Source: Colwellia sp. E2M01 (lineage in GTDB: Bacteria > Pseudomonadota > Gammaproteobacteria > Enterobacterales > Alteromonadaceae). Taken from it: a stretch of DNA of 64,000 bases. Positions within the stretch are counted from its first letter, which is position 1, and every line of letters begins with the position of its first letter. The stretch spans positions 128,094 to 192,093 of the forward strand of contig NZ_JAHKPR010000029.1 of assembly GCF_018860585.1 (NCBI RefSeq), in the 5' to 3' direction. Position numbers and translations under genes: made by a program. Of the stretch, positions 10,033-19,151 are shown in pieces. The notes beneath the pieces are model-generated. The model ran no database searches, was not told the origin of the DNA, and saw nothing but the letters and a program-made list of their open reading frames with translations.

Positions 10033-11547
10033 ATGCGCCCAACTCTTCAACTCCGTATTGGACAACACTTAACAATGACGCCACAGTTGCAACAAGCGAT
10101 CAAGCTTTTGCAGCTATCAACGTTAGAGTTACAACAAGAAATTCAAGAAGTATTAGAGAGTAACCCACTACTTGAAGTCGACGAAAGAGCCCAAAATGAG
10201 AATACGGCTGAAAAAAATAACCTCGAAGACGCTTTTTCTGCCAATACCAGTGACTCATCGGAGCAAAATAAAAACGATGGTAGTGAAGATCAATCAGCCA
10301 ATATTGATGAAATATCGACCACTGAAGCCATGGAAAAGAGCGACATTCCAGAAGAGCTAAACATTGATACTACATGGGAAGAAAGCTACAGCGCTGGCGT
10401 GTCAAATACTGGTGCAGTAAGTAGCCCTGCAGACGATTACACTTATCAAGGTGAAACTACAGAATCCATTCAAGGCCATTTATTATGGCAAATGGAATTA
10501 ACGCCTTTTTCAGATACTGACAAAACTATCGCTATCGCGATTATTGAAGCCGTTGATGACGCCGGCTATTTAACAGTATCTCCAGAAGAAATTTTAGAGA
10601 GTGTTGGCACTGAGGACTTAGAGCTTGATGAAGTCGAAGCAGTATTAAAACGAATAAACATGTTTGACCCAATTGGTGTCGCAGCTCGCTCAATTCCTGA
10701 TTGTTTACTGATTCAATTAAATCAATTTAATGCAGACACGCCTTACCTTGCCGAAAGTAAGTTAATCATCAAAGACTATATCGATTTACTTGGCAATAGA
10801 GATTATCGCCAATTAATGCGTAAAACCAAGTTAAAAGAAGATCAACTGCGCGAGGTTATGCGTTTAATTCAAAGCCTGAATCCTCGTCCGGGTGATGTTA
10901 TTGCCAAAAGTGATGACCAATATGTTATTCCTGATGTGACTGTTGAGAAAAAAAATGGTCGTTGGGTGGTTGAGTTAAACTCAGACACCGCACCAAAGTT
11001 ATCAATCAACAAACAATATGCCGCTATGTCAAAAACCATGAAGTCGTCTACTGACGACGGTCAATTTATTCGCGCAAATTTACAAGAAGCGAAATGGTTT
11101 ATTAAAAGTTTAGAGTCTCGTAATGACACCTTACTTAAAGTTTCTAATTGTATTGTACAGCGTCAACAAGGATTTTTAGAGCACGGTGCCGAAGCAATGC
11201 GTCCTATGGTATTAAACGACATAGCAGAAGCAGTAGACATGCACGAATCAACCATATCGCGTGTAACTACCCAAAAATATATGCATACTCCACGTGGTAT
11301 TTTTGAATTAAAATACTTCTTCTCAAGCCATGTGAGTACAGAAAACGGCGGAGAATGCTCATCTACTGCCATACGCTCCTTAATTAAAAAGCTTATCTTA
11401 GCGGAAACACCTGCTAAACCGTTAAGTGATAGTAAAATGGCAGAGTTATTAGCCGAGCAGGGAATTAACGTCGCACGTCGTACTATAGCTAAATATCGAG
11501 AATCATTAGCTATACCGCCGTCAAATCAACGTAAAAGTTTATTATAA
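10033..11547 (+). CDS. rpoN: RNA polymerase sigma-54 factor RpoN
   Basis: RpoN directs core polymerase to GG-N10-GC promoters and needs an enhancer-binding ATPase. The 504-residue protein has the Gln/Leu-rich activator-interacting region I (about 1-50, [20 protein letters not shown]), an acidic region II (about 55-140), the core-binding domain, the helix-turn-helix and the RpoN box [10 protein letters not shown] (481-490). It lies between lptB and hpf as in most gammaproteobacteria. In this family it typically controls nitrogen and flagellar genes. Confidence 0.98.
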   Translation: MRPTLQLRIGQHLTMTPQLQQAIKLLQLSTLELQQEIQEVLESNPLLEVDERAQNENTAEKNNLEDAFSANTSDSSEQNKNDGSEDQSANIDEISTTEAMEKSDIPEELNIDTTWEESYSAGVSNTGAVSSPADDYTYQGETTESIQGHLLWQMELTPFSDTDKTIAIAIIEAVDDAGYLTVSPEEILESVGTEDLELDEVEAVLKRINMFDPIGVAARSIPDCLLIQLNQFNADTPYLAESKLIIKDYIDLLGNRDYRQLMRKTKLKEDQLREVMRLIQSLNPRPGDVIAKSDDQYVIPDVTVEKKNGRWVVELNSDTAPKLSINKQYAAMSKTMKSSTDDGQFIRANLQEAKWFIKSLESRNDTLLKVSNCIVQRQQGFLEHGAEAMRPMVLNDIAEAVDMHESTISRVTTQKYMHTPRGIFELKYFFSSHVSTENGGECSSTAIRSLIKKLILAETPAKPLSDSKMAELLAEQGINVARRTIAKYRESLAIPPSNQRKSLL

Positions 11548-11560
11548 AAGGATTATGCTA

Positions 11561-11848
11561 ATGAATATCAATCTTTCTGGACATCATGTTGAAGTAACTA
11601 ATTCCTTACGGGAATATGTAGACTCAAAGTTTTCTAAGTTAGAAAGGCACTTTGATCACATCAATAATGTACACGTAGTACTTACCGTAGAAAAGCTTGA
11701 CCAAAAAGCAGAAGCAACAGTACATATGAACGGTAGCGAAGTGTTTGCTTCCGGTGTTAATACTGATATGTACGCTTCAATCGATACCTTAGTTGATAAA
11801 CTCGATAGGCAAATCCTTAAGTATAAAGGCAAAGTTGCACACCATTAA
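11561..11848 (+). CDS. hpf: Ribosome hibernation promoting factor HPF (short form)
   Basis: HPF binds the 30S decoding centre and helps form inactive 100S ribosomes in stationary phase. The protein has about 95 residues, a single S30AE domain and no C-terminal dimerisation domain, so it is the short form that works with RMF. The ATG at 11561 is chosen over the one at 11555 because AAAAGGA (11546-11552) is 8 bases from it but only 2 from the earlier ATG. The family-like start is MNINLSGHHVEVT. Confidence 0.94.
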   Translation: MNINLSGHHVEVTNSLREYVDSKFSKLERHFDHINNVHVVLTVEKLDQKAEATVHMNGSEVFASGVNTDMYASIDTLVDKLDRQILKYKGKVAHH

Positions 11849-11902
11849 ACTGAGCTTGTTAAATCGATAAAGCGCTTTAAAAGCAATTAAAGCAACTTAA
11901 AG

Positions 11903-11943
11903 TAGGCGCGCAAGACTAAATGAATTAGACTAGCGCGCGCCTA
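11903..11943 (+). terminator. GC-rich inverted repeat after hpf
   Basis: Perfect 9-bp arms (TAGGCGCGC at 11903-11911, GCGCGCCTA at 11935-11943) enclose a 23-base AT-rich loop that could itself pair weakly. The arms are far more GC-rich than the surroundings. There is no strong T run after it, so it may be a terminator, an attenuator before ptsN or an mRNA-stabilising structure. Confidence 0.45.
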
Positions 11944-11970
11944 AAAACTATTACTCGCCTAAATACCATT

Positions 11971-12423
11971 ATGCAATTATCTGAAATATTAACGAGCAAC
12001 TGTACTAGTTGTGATGTCGACGTAACCAGTAAAAAACGTATCTTAGAAAAAATTTGTCAACTCGCTGCCGTACACGTGCCAGATATTGATGAAGATGAGT
12101 TATTAACTAGCCTACTCGAACGAGAAAAAATGGGTAGTACAGGCATAGGTAATGGGATTGCTATCCCTCATGGGCGCTTACCTAATACCAGCAAAGCCGT
12201 TGCGGTATTAATCACCACTGAAACAGCTATTAACTTTGACGCAATAGACAATAGAGATGTCGACATTTTTATTGCCCTCTTTGTACCTGAGAACAGTTGC
12301 CAAGAGCATTTAGATACATTGCAGAATATTGCCAAGCTATTTAGTGACAAGAAAATAATTAAACAGGTTCGTAAGTGTATTGATGATCAATCACTCTATA
12401 AGCTCATCCAACAAACTAGCTAA
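11971..12423 (+). CDS. ptsN: Nitrogen PTS EIIA component PtsN
   Basis: EIIA-Ntr is the terminal phosphoryl acceptor of the regulatory nitrogen PTS (PtsP to PtsO to PtsN), which controls potassium transport and sigma-54-linked functions. The 150-residue protein has one PTS EIIA type 2 domain, and the phosphorylated histidine is His67 in GIAIPHGRL. It lies with rpoN, hpf, rapZ and ptsO in the conserved order. Its own promoter may lie in the 120 bases after hpf. Confidence 0.95.
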   Translation: MQLSEILTSNCTSCDVDVTSKKRILEKICQLAAVHVPDIDEDELLTSLLEREKMGSTGIGNGIAIPHGRLPNTSKAVAVLITTETAINFDAIDNRDVDIFIALFVPENSCQEHLDTLQNIAKLFSDKKIIKQVRKCIDDQSLYKLIQQTS

Positions 12424-12545
12424 CAGTTTAAACAAACTAAGCTACACTTAACCTAGAGTTAAAATAGTGGCAAATAAAATCAACGCCACAACCTATTCTT
12501 TGCTGTTAGGTAAACATTAGAGAATAAGGCATTCGGAAATATTAC

Positions 12546-13400
12546 ATGAAACTAATTATTGTCAGCGGTCGTTCAGGATCAGGTAAATCAGTAGCGTTAC
12601 GCGTATTAGAAGATCTTGGTTATTATTGTGTTGATAATATTCCAATTAACCTACTACCTGCACTTACACACACAGTAATTAATGATTATGAAAACGTCGC
12701 GGTAAGCTTAGATGTACGTAACTTACCGAAAGACTCGCAAGACATACCTGAAATAATTGCCTACTTACCCAAAGCTGTAGACGTTAACACGCTATTTTTA
12801 GATGCTGATGATAAAGACTTAATTCGCCGTTTTAGTGAAACGCGTCGCTTGCATCCACTTATTCGTGAAAATATGGCGTTAGATCAGGCAATTGCATTAG
12901 AAAAAAAATTACTAGAGCCTATTTCAACTACTGCTGACTTATATATTAATACTACACAGCTTACTCCACACCAATTAGCCGATCTGGTGCGAGAGCGTAT
13001 TCTCGGTAAAAAAACCGGCTCTATGGTGTTGGTGTTTGAATCTTTCGGTTTTAAACATGGCATTCCGGTTGACGCTGATTACGTATTTGACGCCAGGTTC
13101 TTACCTAATCCTTTTTGGGAAAATTCACTAAAAGGTAAAACAGGGACAGATCAAGAAGTGCAAGACTTTTTAGGAAGCCAAGCCATAGTGACCAAATTTA
13201 TATGGCAAATAAATAGTTTTATGGTGACTTGGTTACCTCATTTAGAACGAAATAACCGCAGCTACGTTACCATAGCCATAGGTTGTACTGGTGGCAAACA
13301 TAGATCTGTTTATATCGCCGAAATGTTAGCTAAGAATTTCCGTAAAGAACGTAAAGATATCCAGACACATCATAGAGATATTAATGTAAAATCAACCTAG
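12546..13400 (+). CDS. rapZ: RNase adapter protein RapZ
   Basis: RapZ is a nucleotide- and RNA-binding protein that in E. coli guides RNase E to the sRNA GlmZ and so controls glucosamine-6-phosphate synthase. The product has 284 residues, the same as E. coli. It has Walker A GRSGSGKS (8-15) in the N-terminal kinase-like domain and the C-terminal GCTGGKHRSVYIAE motif of the RNA-binding domain. Whether GlmY/GlmZ RNAs exist in this organism cannot be told here. It is followed 23 bases later by ptsO. Confidence 0.96.
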   Translation: MKLIIVSGRSGSGKSVALRVLEDLGYYCVDNIPINLLPALTHTVINDYENVAVSLDVRNLPKDSQDIPEIIAYLPKAVDVNTLFLDADDKDLIRRFSETRRLHPLIRENMALDQAIALEKKLLEPISTTADLYINTTQLTPHQLADLVRERILGKKTGSMVLVFESFGFKHGIPVDADYVFDARFLPNPFWENSLKGKTGTDQEVQDFLGSQAIVTKFIWQINSFMVTWLPHLERNNRSYVTIAIGCTGGKHRSVYIAEMLAKNFRKERKDIQTHHRDINVKST

Positions 13401-13423
13401 TAATCGACAAGGCGAGCGAACAA

Positions 13424-13699
13424 ATGACGGTACTATCTCGACAAGTAACTATATGCAACAAACTCGGTTTACATGCCCGAGCAGCAACTAAATTAGCACA
13501 GCTTAGCCAAAAATTCTCGGCAAAAATCACTGTCGAACTAGACGGTAAAAAAGCTGATGCAGGCAGCATAATGACCTTAATGTTACTCGCTGGTGGCCAA
13601 GGAAAAGTAGTAAATATTACTGCTGAAGGTGAAGATGCACAAATGGCATTAACAGAAATATGCAAGCTTATTTCAGACAAGTTTGACGAAGCGGAATAA
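13424..13699 (+). CDS. ptsO: Nitrogen PTS phosphocarrier NPr
   Basis: NPr is the HPr-like protein that passes phosphate from EI-Ntr to EIIA-Ntr. The 91-residue protein has the active-site histidine His17 in LGLHARAATKLAQ and the second conserved HPr segment AGSIMTLMLLA. It is the last gene of the rpoN-hpf-ptsN-rapZ-ptsO cluster, the same as in E. coli. Confidence 0.95.
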   Translation: MTVLSRQVTICNKLGLHARAATKLAQLSQKFSAKITVELDGKKADAGSIMTLMLLAGGQGKVVNITAEGEDAQMALTEICKLISDKFDEAE

Positions 13700-13813
13700 C
13701 TCCCTTAGTTACTTCGCTACCATTAATCACAAGTTTTTTGCTTCATTAACGTGCATCTCTCAGATAAAAAAGCTGATAGTTTACCTAAGTTACGATAAAC
13801 TTATAACAATTAC

Positions 13814-13945
13814 ATTACATTTGTTAAACACTGTCACAAACACGTCAAAACAAATGTAATAAAATGCACAATTGGTTAATCAGCTACTCTCCAAAGAAAG
13901 CTGTTTTCTTTTTCATCATAAAATATCCCCGCATAGCGTTGCTAT
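13814..13945 (+). promoter_or_regulatory. Structured leader region before mgtE
   Basis: Three inverted repeats lie in the 289 bases between ptsO and mgtE. The first has perfect 12-bp arms (ATTACATTTGTT at 13814-13825 and AACAAATGTAAT at 13849-13860; loop 23). The second has 7-bp arms (AAAGAAA at 13893-13899 and TTTCTTT at 13905-13911, followed by more T). The third has 5-bp arms (ATAGC GTT GCTAT at 13933-13945). The second resembles a weak terminator or attenuator. The mgtE ribosome site AAGGA lies about 12 bases before its ATG. Confidence 0.5.
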
Positions 13946-13988
13946 AAATAGTTAGCTATGAAAGGGAATTTAAGGAAGCAGAATCGTT

Positions 13989-15347
13989 ATGCCTGAAGTA
14001 TCAGAACAAGAATACAATCAAACCAGACTACAACAAATTCATGAAGCCCTTGGTAGTGGTATGTTCGTCTATGTACGAAAATTACTGCAACACATGCCCG
14101 CTTATGACTTAGCTCTCATTTTAGAGTCATCAACCTCTAAAAGTCGTCCTGTACTTTGGCAGCTTATCGACCCTGAATTCCATGGTGATGTTCTCGAAGA
14201 GCTCAATGAAGAAGTACGTAAAGGTATTCTTAAAAGTATGCGACCTGAAAAGCTCGCTGCCGTTGCCGAAGGCATGGACGTTGATGATTTAGCTGAAGTA
14301 TTACGTACCCTACCAGACAGTATTTACAACGAAGTACTAAACTCGATGGACGAGCAAGATCGTAGTCGCGTCGAAACAGCATTATCTTATGAAGAAGATA
14401 CCGCTGGCGGTATCATGAATACCGATACCATTACATTACGCCCTGACGTAACGGTAGATGTAGTATTAAGATACTTACGTTTAAAAGGTAATTTACCTGA
14501 CTCCACCGACTCCTTCTATGTTGTAAATCGTCAAAATAAGTTTAGAGGGGCGGTGTCTATTGCAGCATTAGTTACCGCTAAAGCAGACGTTATAGTTTCT
14601 AGCTTGATCAATGAGGAAATAGAAGCGGTACAAGCACAGATGAGTGAGCAAGATGTTGCACAATTATTTGAACGTCACGACTGGTTTTCTGCACCAGTTA
14701 TAGATGAAGAAGGCCACTTACTTGGTCGTATCACTATTGATGATGTGATTGATATTATTCGTGAAGACGCTGAACACTCGATGATGAGTATGGCGGGTTT
14801 AGATGGCGAAGCCGATACTTTTGCACCAGTGATTGAAAGCACTAAACAACGTTCAGTATGGTTAGGCGTTAATCTTATTACCGCGATACTTGCTGTTGCC
14901 GTGACCAGTATGTTTGAAGGAGTATTTCAACAGCTTGCTATATTAGCGGTGTTAAATTCACTTGTACCAAGCATGGGTGGCGTAGCCGGTAATCAAACTT
15001 TAACCCTTGTTATTCGTGGTATGGCGTTAGGACATGTCGGTGAGAGTAATGCTCGTTCGTTATTAAGTAAAGAAGTTGCCGTTGGCTTTTTAAATGGGGT
15101 TATTTGGGCTACATTAATTGGTACTGTGGTGGCTGTTTGGAAACAAGACTTAATGTTAGGTGGGGTTATCGCCTTTGCCATGTTAATGAATATGGTCGCT
15201 GCTGGTCTTGCGGGAGTATGTATTCCCTTGATACTTAAGCGCCTTAAAATAGACCCTGCTCTCGCTGGTAGTGTTATTTTAACAACCGTTACCGATGTGG
15301 TAGGTATATTTGCCTTCTTAGGTACCGCAACGTTATTGCTAACTTAA
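13989..15347 (+). CDS. mgtE: Magnesium transporter MgtE
   Basis: MgtE is a homodimeric magnesium channel gated by cytoplasmic magnesium. The 452-residue protein has the expected layout: an N domain (about 1-135, superhelical, with LAEVLRTLPDSIYNEVL), two CBS domains (about 138-265, with APVIDEEGHLLGRITIDDVID), a connecting helix, then about five membrane segments (about 290-452) with the pore region PSMGGVAGNQTLTLVIRGMALG. It stands alone, convergent with pmbA, behind a leader with several inverted repeats. Confidence 0.96.
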   Translation: MPEVSEQEYNQTRLQQIHEALGSGMFVYVRKLLQHMPAYDLALILESSTSKSRPVLWQLIDPEFHGDVLEELNEEVRKGILKSMRPEKLAAVAEGMDVDDLAEVLRTLPDSIYNEVLNSMDEQDRSRVETALSYEEDTAGGIMNTDTITLRPDVTVDVVLRYLRLKGNLPDSTDSFYVVNRQNKFRGAVSIAALVTAKADVIVSSLINEEIEAVQAQMSEQDVAQLFERHDWFSAPVIDEEGHLLGRITIDDVIDIIREDAEHSMMSMAGLDGEADTFAPVIESTKQRSVWLGVNLITAILAVAVTSMFEGVFQQLAILAVLNSLVPSMGGVAGNQTLTLVIRGMALGHVGESNARSLLSKEVAVGFLNGVIWATLIGTVVAVWKQDLMLGGVIAFAMLMNMVAAGLAGVCIPLILKRLKIDPALAGSVILTTVTDVVGIFAFLGTATLLLT

Positions 15348-15354
15348 GGTTAAG

Positions 15355-15417
15355 ACTAGAAAATAGGTACTAGATACTAGGTACTAGATACTAGGCACTA
15401 GAGACTAGGCACTAGGG
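15355..15417. repeat. Heptanucleotide tandem repeat, nine units
   Basis: Nine consecutive 7-base units follow the pattern ACTAGRN (actagaa, aataggt, actagat, actaggt, actagat, actaggc, actagag, actaggc, actaggg) in the intergenic space between the convergent genes mgtE and pmbA. The central units alternate actagat and actaggt, so a 14-base period is also visible. Confidence 0.85.
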
Positions 15418-15427
15418 CCTAGTCTCT
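15400..15427. terminator. Hairpin at the end of the heptamer repeat
   Basis: A perfect 11-bp stem (AGAGACTAGGC at 15400-15410, GCCTAGTCTCT at 15417-15427) has a 6-base loop and lies between two convergent genes. It is formed by the last repeat units plus an inverted copy. It could end transcription from both sides, but no T tract follows on either strand. Confidence 0.5.
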
Positions 15428-15442
15428 GAATATTCAAAGCAC

Positions 15443-16804
15443 CTAATGCCCTGCTATTTGCATTTCATCAATCAATATAGAGCCTGTACGAATACTACCG
15501 CGTAAATCTGTATCACTACCGACAGCAACAATACCTTTAAACATTTGCGCTAAATTACCTGCAATAGTTATCTCACTGACAGGATATGCTATTTCACCGT
15601 TTTCAACCCAAAAACCTGCAGCACCGCGCGAGTAATCGCCATTCACTACGTTAACGCCTTGACCCATTAACTCTGTCACTAATAAGCCAGTACCTAAGGC
15701 TTTTAACATCGCATCAAAACTGCCATCATGACCTTGCGCATCAACTAACCAGTTGTGAATTCCTCCCGCGTGCCCAGTACTGGTAAGTCCTAATTTACGT
15801 GCTGAGTAACTAGTAAGTAGATAACTTTGTAATGCTCCTTGAGTAATAATATCTCGATCTTGGGTTAATACCCCCTCATTATCAAATGCACTACTAGCTA
15901 AAGCTTTGGCAATATGTGGGCGTTCACTAATATTTAAGAAGTTAGGAAAAACATCTTTACCAATCGCATCTAATAAGAAAGATGATTTACGATATAAGTT
16001 GCCGCCACTAATTGCTGAGATAAAATGTCCCCAAATAGTGTTGGCAATATCAGCTCTAAATAAAACCGGCACTTTACCCGTAGCAAGTGTCTGCGGCTTT
16101 AAACGAGCAAGCACTTCTTGGGCTGCTTGTTTACCAACACTTTCAGCACTTTCCAATAAAGCAAAATCACGGTTTACGGTATAAGCATAATCACGCTCCA
16201 TGTCGTCGCCATCATTTGCGATCATCACGCAACTTAAACTATGACGTGTACTTGGATAACCAACTAATTGGCCATGACTGTTTCCGTATACCTTAAAGCC
16301 CGAGAAAGTATCAAGACTAGCGCCATCAGACTGCCCTGCACGTGCATCAACCGACAATGCACTTTCTTCACAGCTTTTCGCTAATTCAATTGCTTCTTGT
16401 GTGCTTATTTCATGCGGGTGATACAAATCTAAGTCAACAGGGTTCATGGCTAATAATGCTTTATCAGCTAAACCTGAGCAGTCATCTACCGAGGTATATT
16501 TAGCAATATTAACCGCTGCAGTAACCGCTTTAGTTAACGCTTGCTCCGATAAATCAGCGGTTGAGGCGCTGCCCTTTCGGCCCTCACGATAGACTGTAAT
16601 ACCTAAGCCACCATCGTTGGTAAATTCAACATTTTCAACTTCGCCCATGCGTGTGCTAACACTTAACCCTTGCTGGCGACTCATCGCGACTTCAGCGCCA
16701 TCTACGCCAAGTGATTTAGCTAATTCAAGAACTTTGGCAACACGTTCTTTAACTTCGCTAAGTTGATTAGTTATAGGATCATGCGATTTAGAGGCTTGGG
16801 TCAT
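15443..16804 (-). CDS. pmbA: Metalloprotease-related protein PmbA (TldE)
   Basis: PmbA/TldE is the partner of TldD. The two form a heterodimeric cytoplasmic protease that in E. coli matures microcin B17 and degrades the CcdA antitoxin. The product (453 residues; E. coli 450) has the family segments EVENVEFTNDGGLGITVYREG and the C-terminal NGDYSRGAAGFWVENGEI block. It lacks the HExxxH zinc motif, which belongs to TldD. The gene is next to yjgA, as in E. coli, and tldD lies beyond yjgA. Confidence 0.95.
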   Translation of the reverse strand: MTQASKSHDPITNQLSEVKERVAKVLELAKSLGVDGAEVAMSRQQGLSVSTRMGEVENVEFTNDGGLGITVYREGRKGSASTADLSEQALTKAVTAAVNIAKYTSVDDCSGLADKALLAMNPVDLDLYHPHEISTQEAIELAKSCEESALSVDARAGQSDGASLDTFSGFKVYGNSHGQLVGYPSTRHSLSCVMIANDGDDMERDYAYTVNRDFALLESAESVGKQAAQEVLARLKPQTLATGKVPVLFRADIANTIWGHFISAISGGNLYRKSSFLLDAIGKDVFPNFLNISERPHIAKALASSAFDNEGVLTQDRDIITQGALQSYLLTSYSARKLGLTSTGHAGGIHNWLVDAQGHDGSFDAMLKALGTGLLVTELMGQGVNVVNGDYSRGAAGFWVENGEIAYPVSEITIAGNLAQMFKGIVAVGSDTDLRGSIRTGSILIDEMQIAGH

Positions 16805-16904
16805 ATTGTTTTCTACTTCCTGGTTATAAGGGTAATAAGGTTAGTGCGTCTTTGGGGAAAATAGTGCTAAGGCTATTGAGGCGTGAACTGTGAGTTTCGC
16901 TTCA

Positions 16905-16953
16905 CTTAGAATAAATATTTTCGCTTAGGATAAATCGGCAACTTAGAATATTT
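16905..16953. repeat. Three imperfect 12-base direct repeats before yjgA
   Basis: CTTAGAATAAAT (16905-16916), CTTAGGATAAAT (16924-16935) and CTTAGAATATTT (16942-16953) are spaced 19 and 18 bases apart in the divergent pmbA/yjgA region. The last overlaps the predicted -35 position of the yjgA promoter. The spacing of nearly two helix turns would suit a repeated protein-binding site; this is inference. Confidence 0.5.
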
Positions 16954-16971
16954 TAATTTTAGTGATATAAT
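16943..16971 (+). promoter_or_regulatory. Probable yjgA promoter
   Basis: A perfect -10 TATAAT (16966-16971) has a weak -35 TTAGAA (16943-16948) at 17-base spacing. Transcription would start near 16978, leaving a very short leader before the ATG at 16997 or 17015. Confidence 0.55.
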
Positions 16972-16996
16972 AAATGTAATTATTATTTATTTTAAC

Positions 16997-17530
16997 ATGC
17001 TATTAGACATTATTATGCCCCAGTCAGCCAACGATATCGACGAATCTTTAGAAGAAGAGTTAAAAAGTAAAACAGAAATAAAGCGTGAAATGCATCAATT
17101 ACAAGATTTTGCGCAAAGTATTATTGAAATGTCGAAGCATCAACGTAGTCGCTTACCATTAACGGATGACTTAAAAGATGCCATGGTTGTTGCTGATAAA
17201 ATCAAAAATAAGCATGAAGCGTTACGTCGTCACATTCGTCATACAGCTAAAATATTATTAGAAACTGATCTTGAGCCAATTCATCATGCGATTGAAGTAA
17301 TGGCCAATAAGCATCAGCAAGAAACGGCTAAATTTGTACGTCTTGAAGCGATAAGAGATGAATTAATCGAACAAGGCAATGATGCTGTTGAAGCGTTAAT
17401 TGTTGAGTTTCCGAATATTGAACGTCAAAAAATCAAGCAGTTAATTCGCCATGCCGCGAAAGAAGTCAAAGCTGAAAAACTTGGTAAGCATTATAAAAAC
17501 TTATTCACTTACTTGAAAGAAAACGCCTAA
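16997..17530 (+). CDS. yjgA: Ribosome biogenesis factor YjgA (DarP, DUF615)
   Basis: YjgA/DarP associates with pre-50S ribosomal particles in E. coli. The product has up to 177 residues and is highly charged and helical, with the family segments RRHIRHTAKILLE, EQGNDAVEALIVEFPN and QKIKQLIRHAAKE. The first ATG is at 16997; the ATG at 17015 (MPQSANDID) gives a more family-like start, and neither has a visible ribosome site. It is transcribed away from pmbA, which it also neighbours in E. coli. Confidence 0.92.
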   Translation: MLLDIIMPQSANDIDESLEEELKSKTEIKREMHQLQDFAQSIIEMSKHQRSRLPLTDDLKDAMVVADKIKNKHEALRRHIRHTAKILLETDLEPIHHAIEVMANKHQQETAKFVRLEAIRDELIEQGNDAVEALIVEFPNIERQKIKQLIRHAAKEVKAEKLGKHYKNLFTYLKENA

Positions 17531-17568
17531 AATAAAGTGAGCAACTGCTAAGTTAATAACTAAACGAT

Positions 17569-17618
17569 AAAAAAGCTTAACAAACTCTGTTAAAAGAGCG
17601 TACTCGTTAAGCTTTTTT
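17569..17618. terminator. Bidirectional terminator between yjgA and tldD
   Basis: Perfect 13-base arms (AAAAAAGCTTAAC at 17569-17581 and GTTAAGCTTTTTT at 17606-17618) lie between two convergent genes. Each strand ends with a run of six T, so it can end transcription of yjgA and tldD alike. Confidence 0.85.
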
Positions 17619-17648
17619 GATCAAATAGTTTTAATTAAAACTCAATTT

Positions 17649-19094
17649 TTACTGTGTTCCACCAACTGTCATACCATCAACTTTTAAAGTAGGTTGGCCA
17701 ACACCAACAGGGATGCTTTGTCCGTCTTTACCACAAACACCAACACCACCATCAAGTTTTAAATCATTACCAACCATACTAATGCGCTTCATCGCTTCAG
17801 GGCCGTTACCAATTAACGTCGCGCCTTTTACTGGAGTGGTAATTTCACCGTCTTCAATTAAGTAAGCTTCCGAGCTAGTAAATACAAATTTACCTGAGGT
17901 GATATCCACTTGCCCGCCAGCAAAGTTAGGTGCATAAATACCTTTTTTAACCGACTTAATTATATCTTCTGGGCTAGACTCTCCCGCTAGCATGTATGTA
18001 TTGGTCATACGTGGCATAGGTAAATGCGCATACGATTCACGTCGGCCATTACCTGTAGGCTTTACACCCATTAAGCCAGCATTATGCTTATCTTGCATAT
18101 AGCCTTTTAAAATACCATTTTCAATAAGTACATTGTATTGCCCTGGTGTACCTTCATCGTCAATTGAAATTGAACCACGACGGTTAGGTAAAGTACCATC
18201 ATCAACAATGGTACAAAGCTCTGAGGCAACTTTTTGCCCTACTTTACCCGAAAATGCTGACGAGCCTTTGCGGTTAAAGTCACCTTCTAAGCCATGACCT
18301 ACGGCTTCGTGTAATAAAACACCTGGCCAACCTGCCCCTAAAACTACCGGGAATGTACCTGCAGGTGCTTCAATGGCAACAATGTTAACTAATGCCTGAC
18401 GTACAGCCTCTTCAGCATAAGCTAGGTAACGTGGCTTGTTATCCCCTTCTGCTATCTCAAAAAAGTAACTGTAATCGGTACGTGCTCCACCGCCGGCACT
18501 AGCGCGTTCACGTTTACCATTTTCTTCCACTAATACCGAGCAATTAAGTCTAACTAATGGACGAATATCTGTACCATAAGTACCGTCGCTAGCACTAACG
18601 AGCACGGTTTCGTATACACCTGACAAACTTGCAATAACTTGAGTAACGCGGCTATCAACTTGGCGAGCATGGGCTTCAACTTGATGCAGCAAATCAATTT
18701 TCTGCTCTTGCGTTAAGCTGCCAAGTGGCTCAACCGATTGATATACTTGAATAGGTGATTGACGACTAAATGCTTTAACCGTTGCGCCAGTGCCGCTATC
18801 AGCAATACCTTTTGCTGCATCTGCAGCCTGTTGAATAGCCGCTGGAGTTATATCATCAGAATAAGCAAAACCTGTTTTTTCACCTGAGATAGCTCTAACA
18901 CCAACACCACGTTCAATATTGTACGACCCTTCTTTAACAATACCATCTTCTAAAACCCAGGTTTCATGTTGGCTGGCTTGAAAATATAAATCCGCATAAT
19001 CAACTTGTCTGCTCATCATACTTTTTAAGGTTTTTGCTAAAATGTCATCATCTATTTGACTGTCACTTAATAAAGATTTTTCAACACTATTCAT
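17649..19094 (-). CDS. tldD: Metalloprotease TldD
   Basis: TldD is the zinc-bearing subunit of the TldD/TldE protease. The 481-residue product (E. coli 481) has the catalytic HEAVGH motif at residues 262-267 followed by GLEGDFN, the N-terminal [19 protein letters not shown] block, and the C-terminal [21 protein letters not shown] segment. Its partner pmbA is about 850 bases away on the same strand beyond yjgA. Upstream lies the nitrilase gene, and the yhdP-nitrilase-tldD order also matches E. coli, where tldD lies next to yhdP. Confidence 0.97.
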   Translation of the reverse strand: MNSVEKSLLSDSQIDDDILAKTLKSMMSRQVDYADLYFQASQHETWVLEDGIVKEGSYNIERGVGVRAISGEKTGFAYSDDITPAAIQQAADAAKGIADSGTGATVKAFSRQSPIQVYQSVEPLGSLTQEQKIDLLHQVEAHARQVDSRVTQVIASLSGVYETVLVSASDGTYGTDIRPLVRLNCSVLVEENGKRERASAGGGARTDYSYFFEIAEGDNKPRYLAYAEEAVRQALVNIVAIEAPAGTFPVVLGAGWPGVLLHEAVGHGLEGDFNRKGSSAFSGKVGQKVASELCTIVDDGTLPNRRGSISIDDEGTPGQYNVLIENGILKGYMQDKHNAGLMGVKPTGNGRRESYAHLPMPRMTNTYMLAGESSPEDIIKSVKKGIYAPNFAGGQVDITSGKFVFTSSEAYLIEDGEITTPVKGATLIGNGPEAMKRISMVGNDLKLDGGVGVCGKDGQSIPVGVGQPTLKVDGMTVGGTQ

Positions 19095-19151
19095 TTGCTC
19101 TGCGCTCTACTTATCGTTTTGTTCTGTTCTTTAATTTGAATAAAATGACTA

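Noticed and set aside
13700-13988. M-box (ykoK) magnesium riboswitch before mgtE
   Set aside because: The conserved M-box sequence blocks are not recognisable; only generic inverted repeats are seen.
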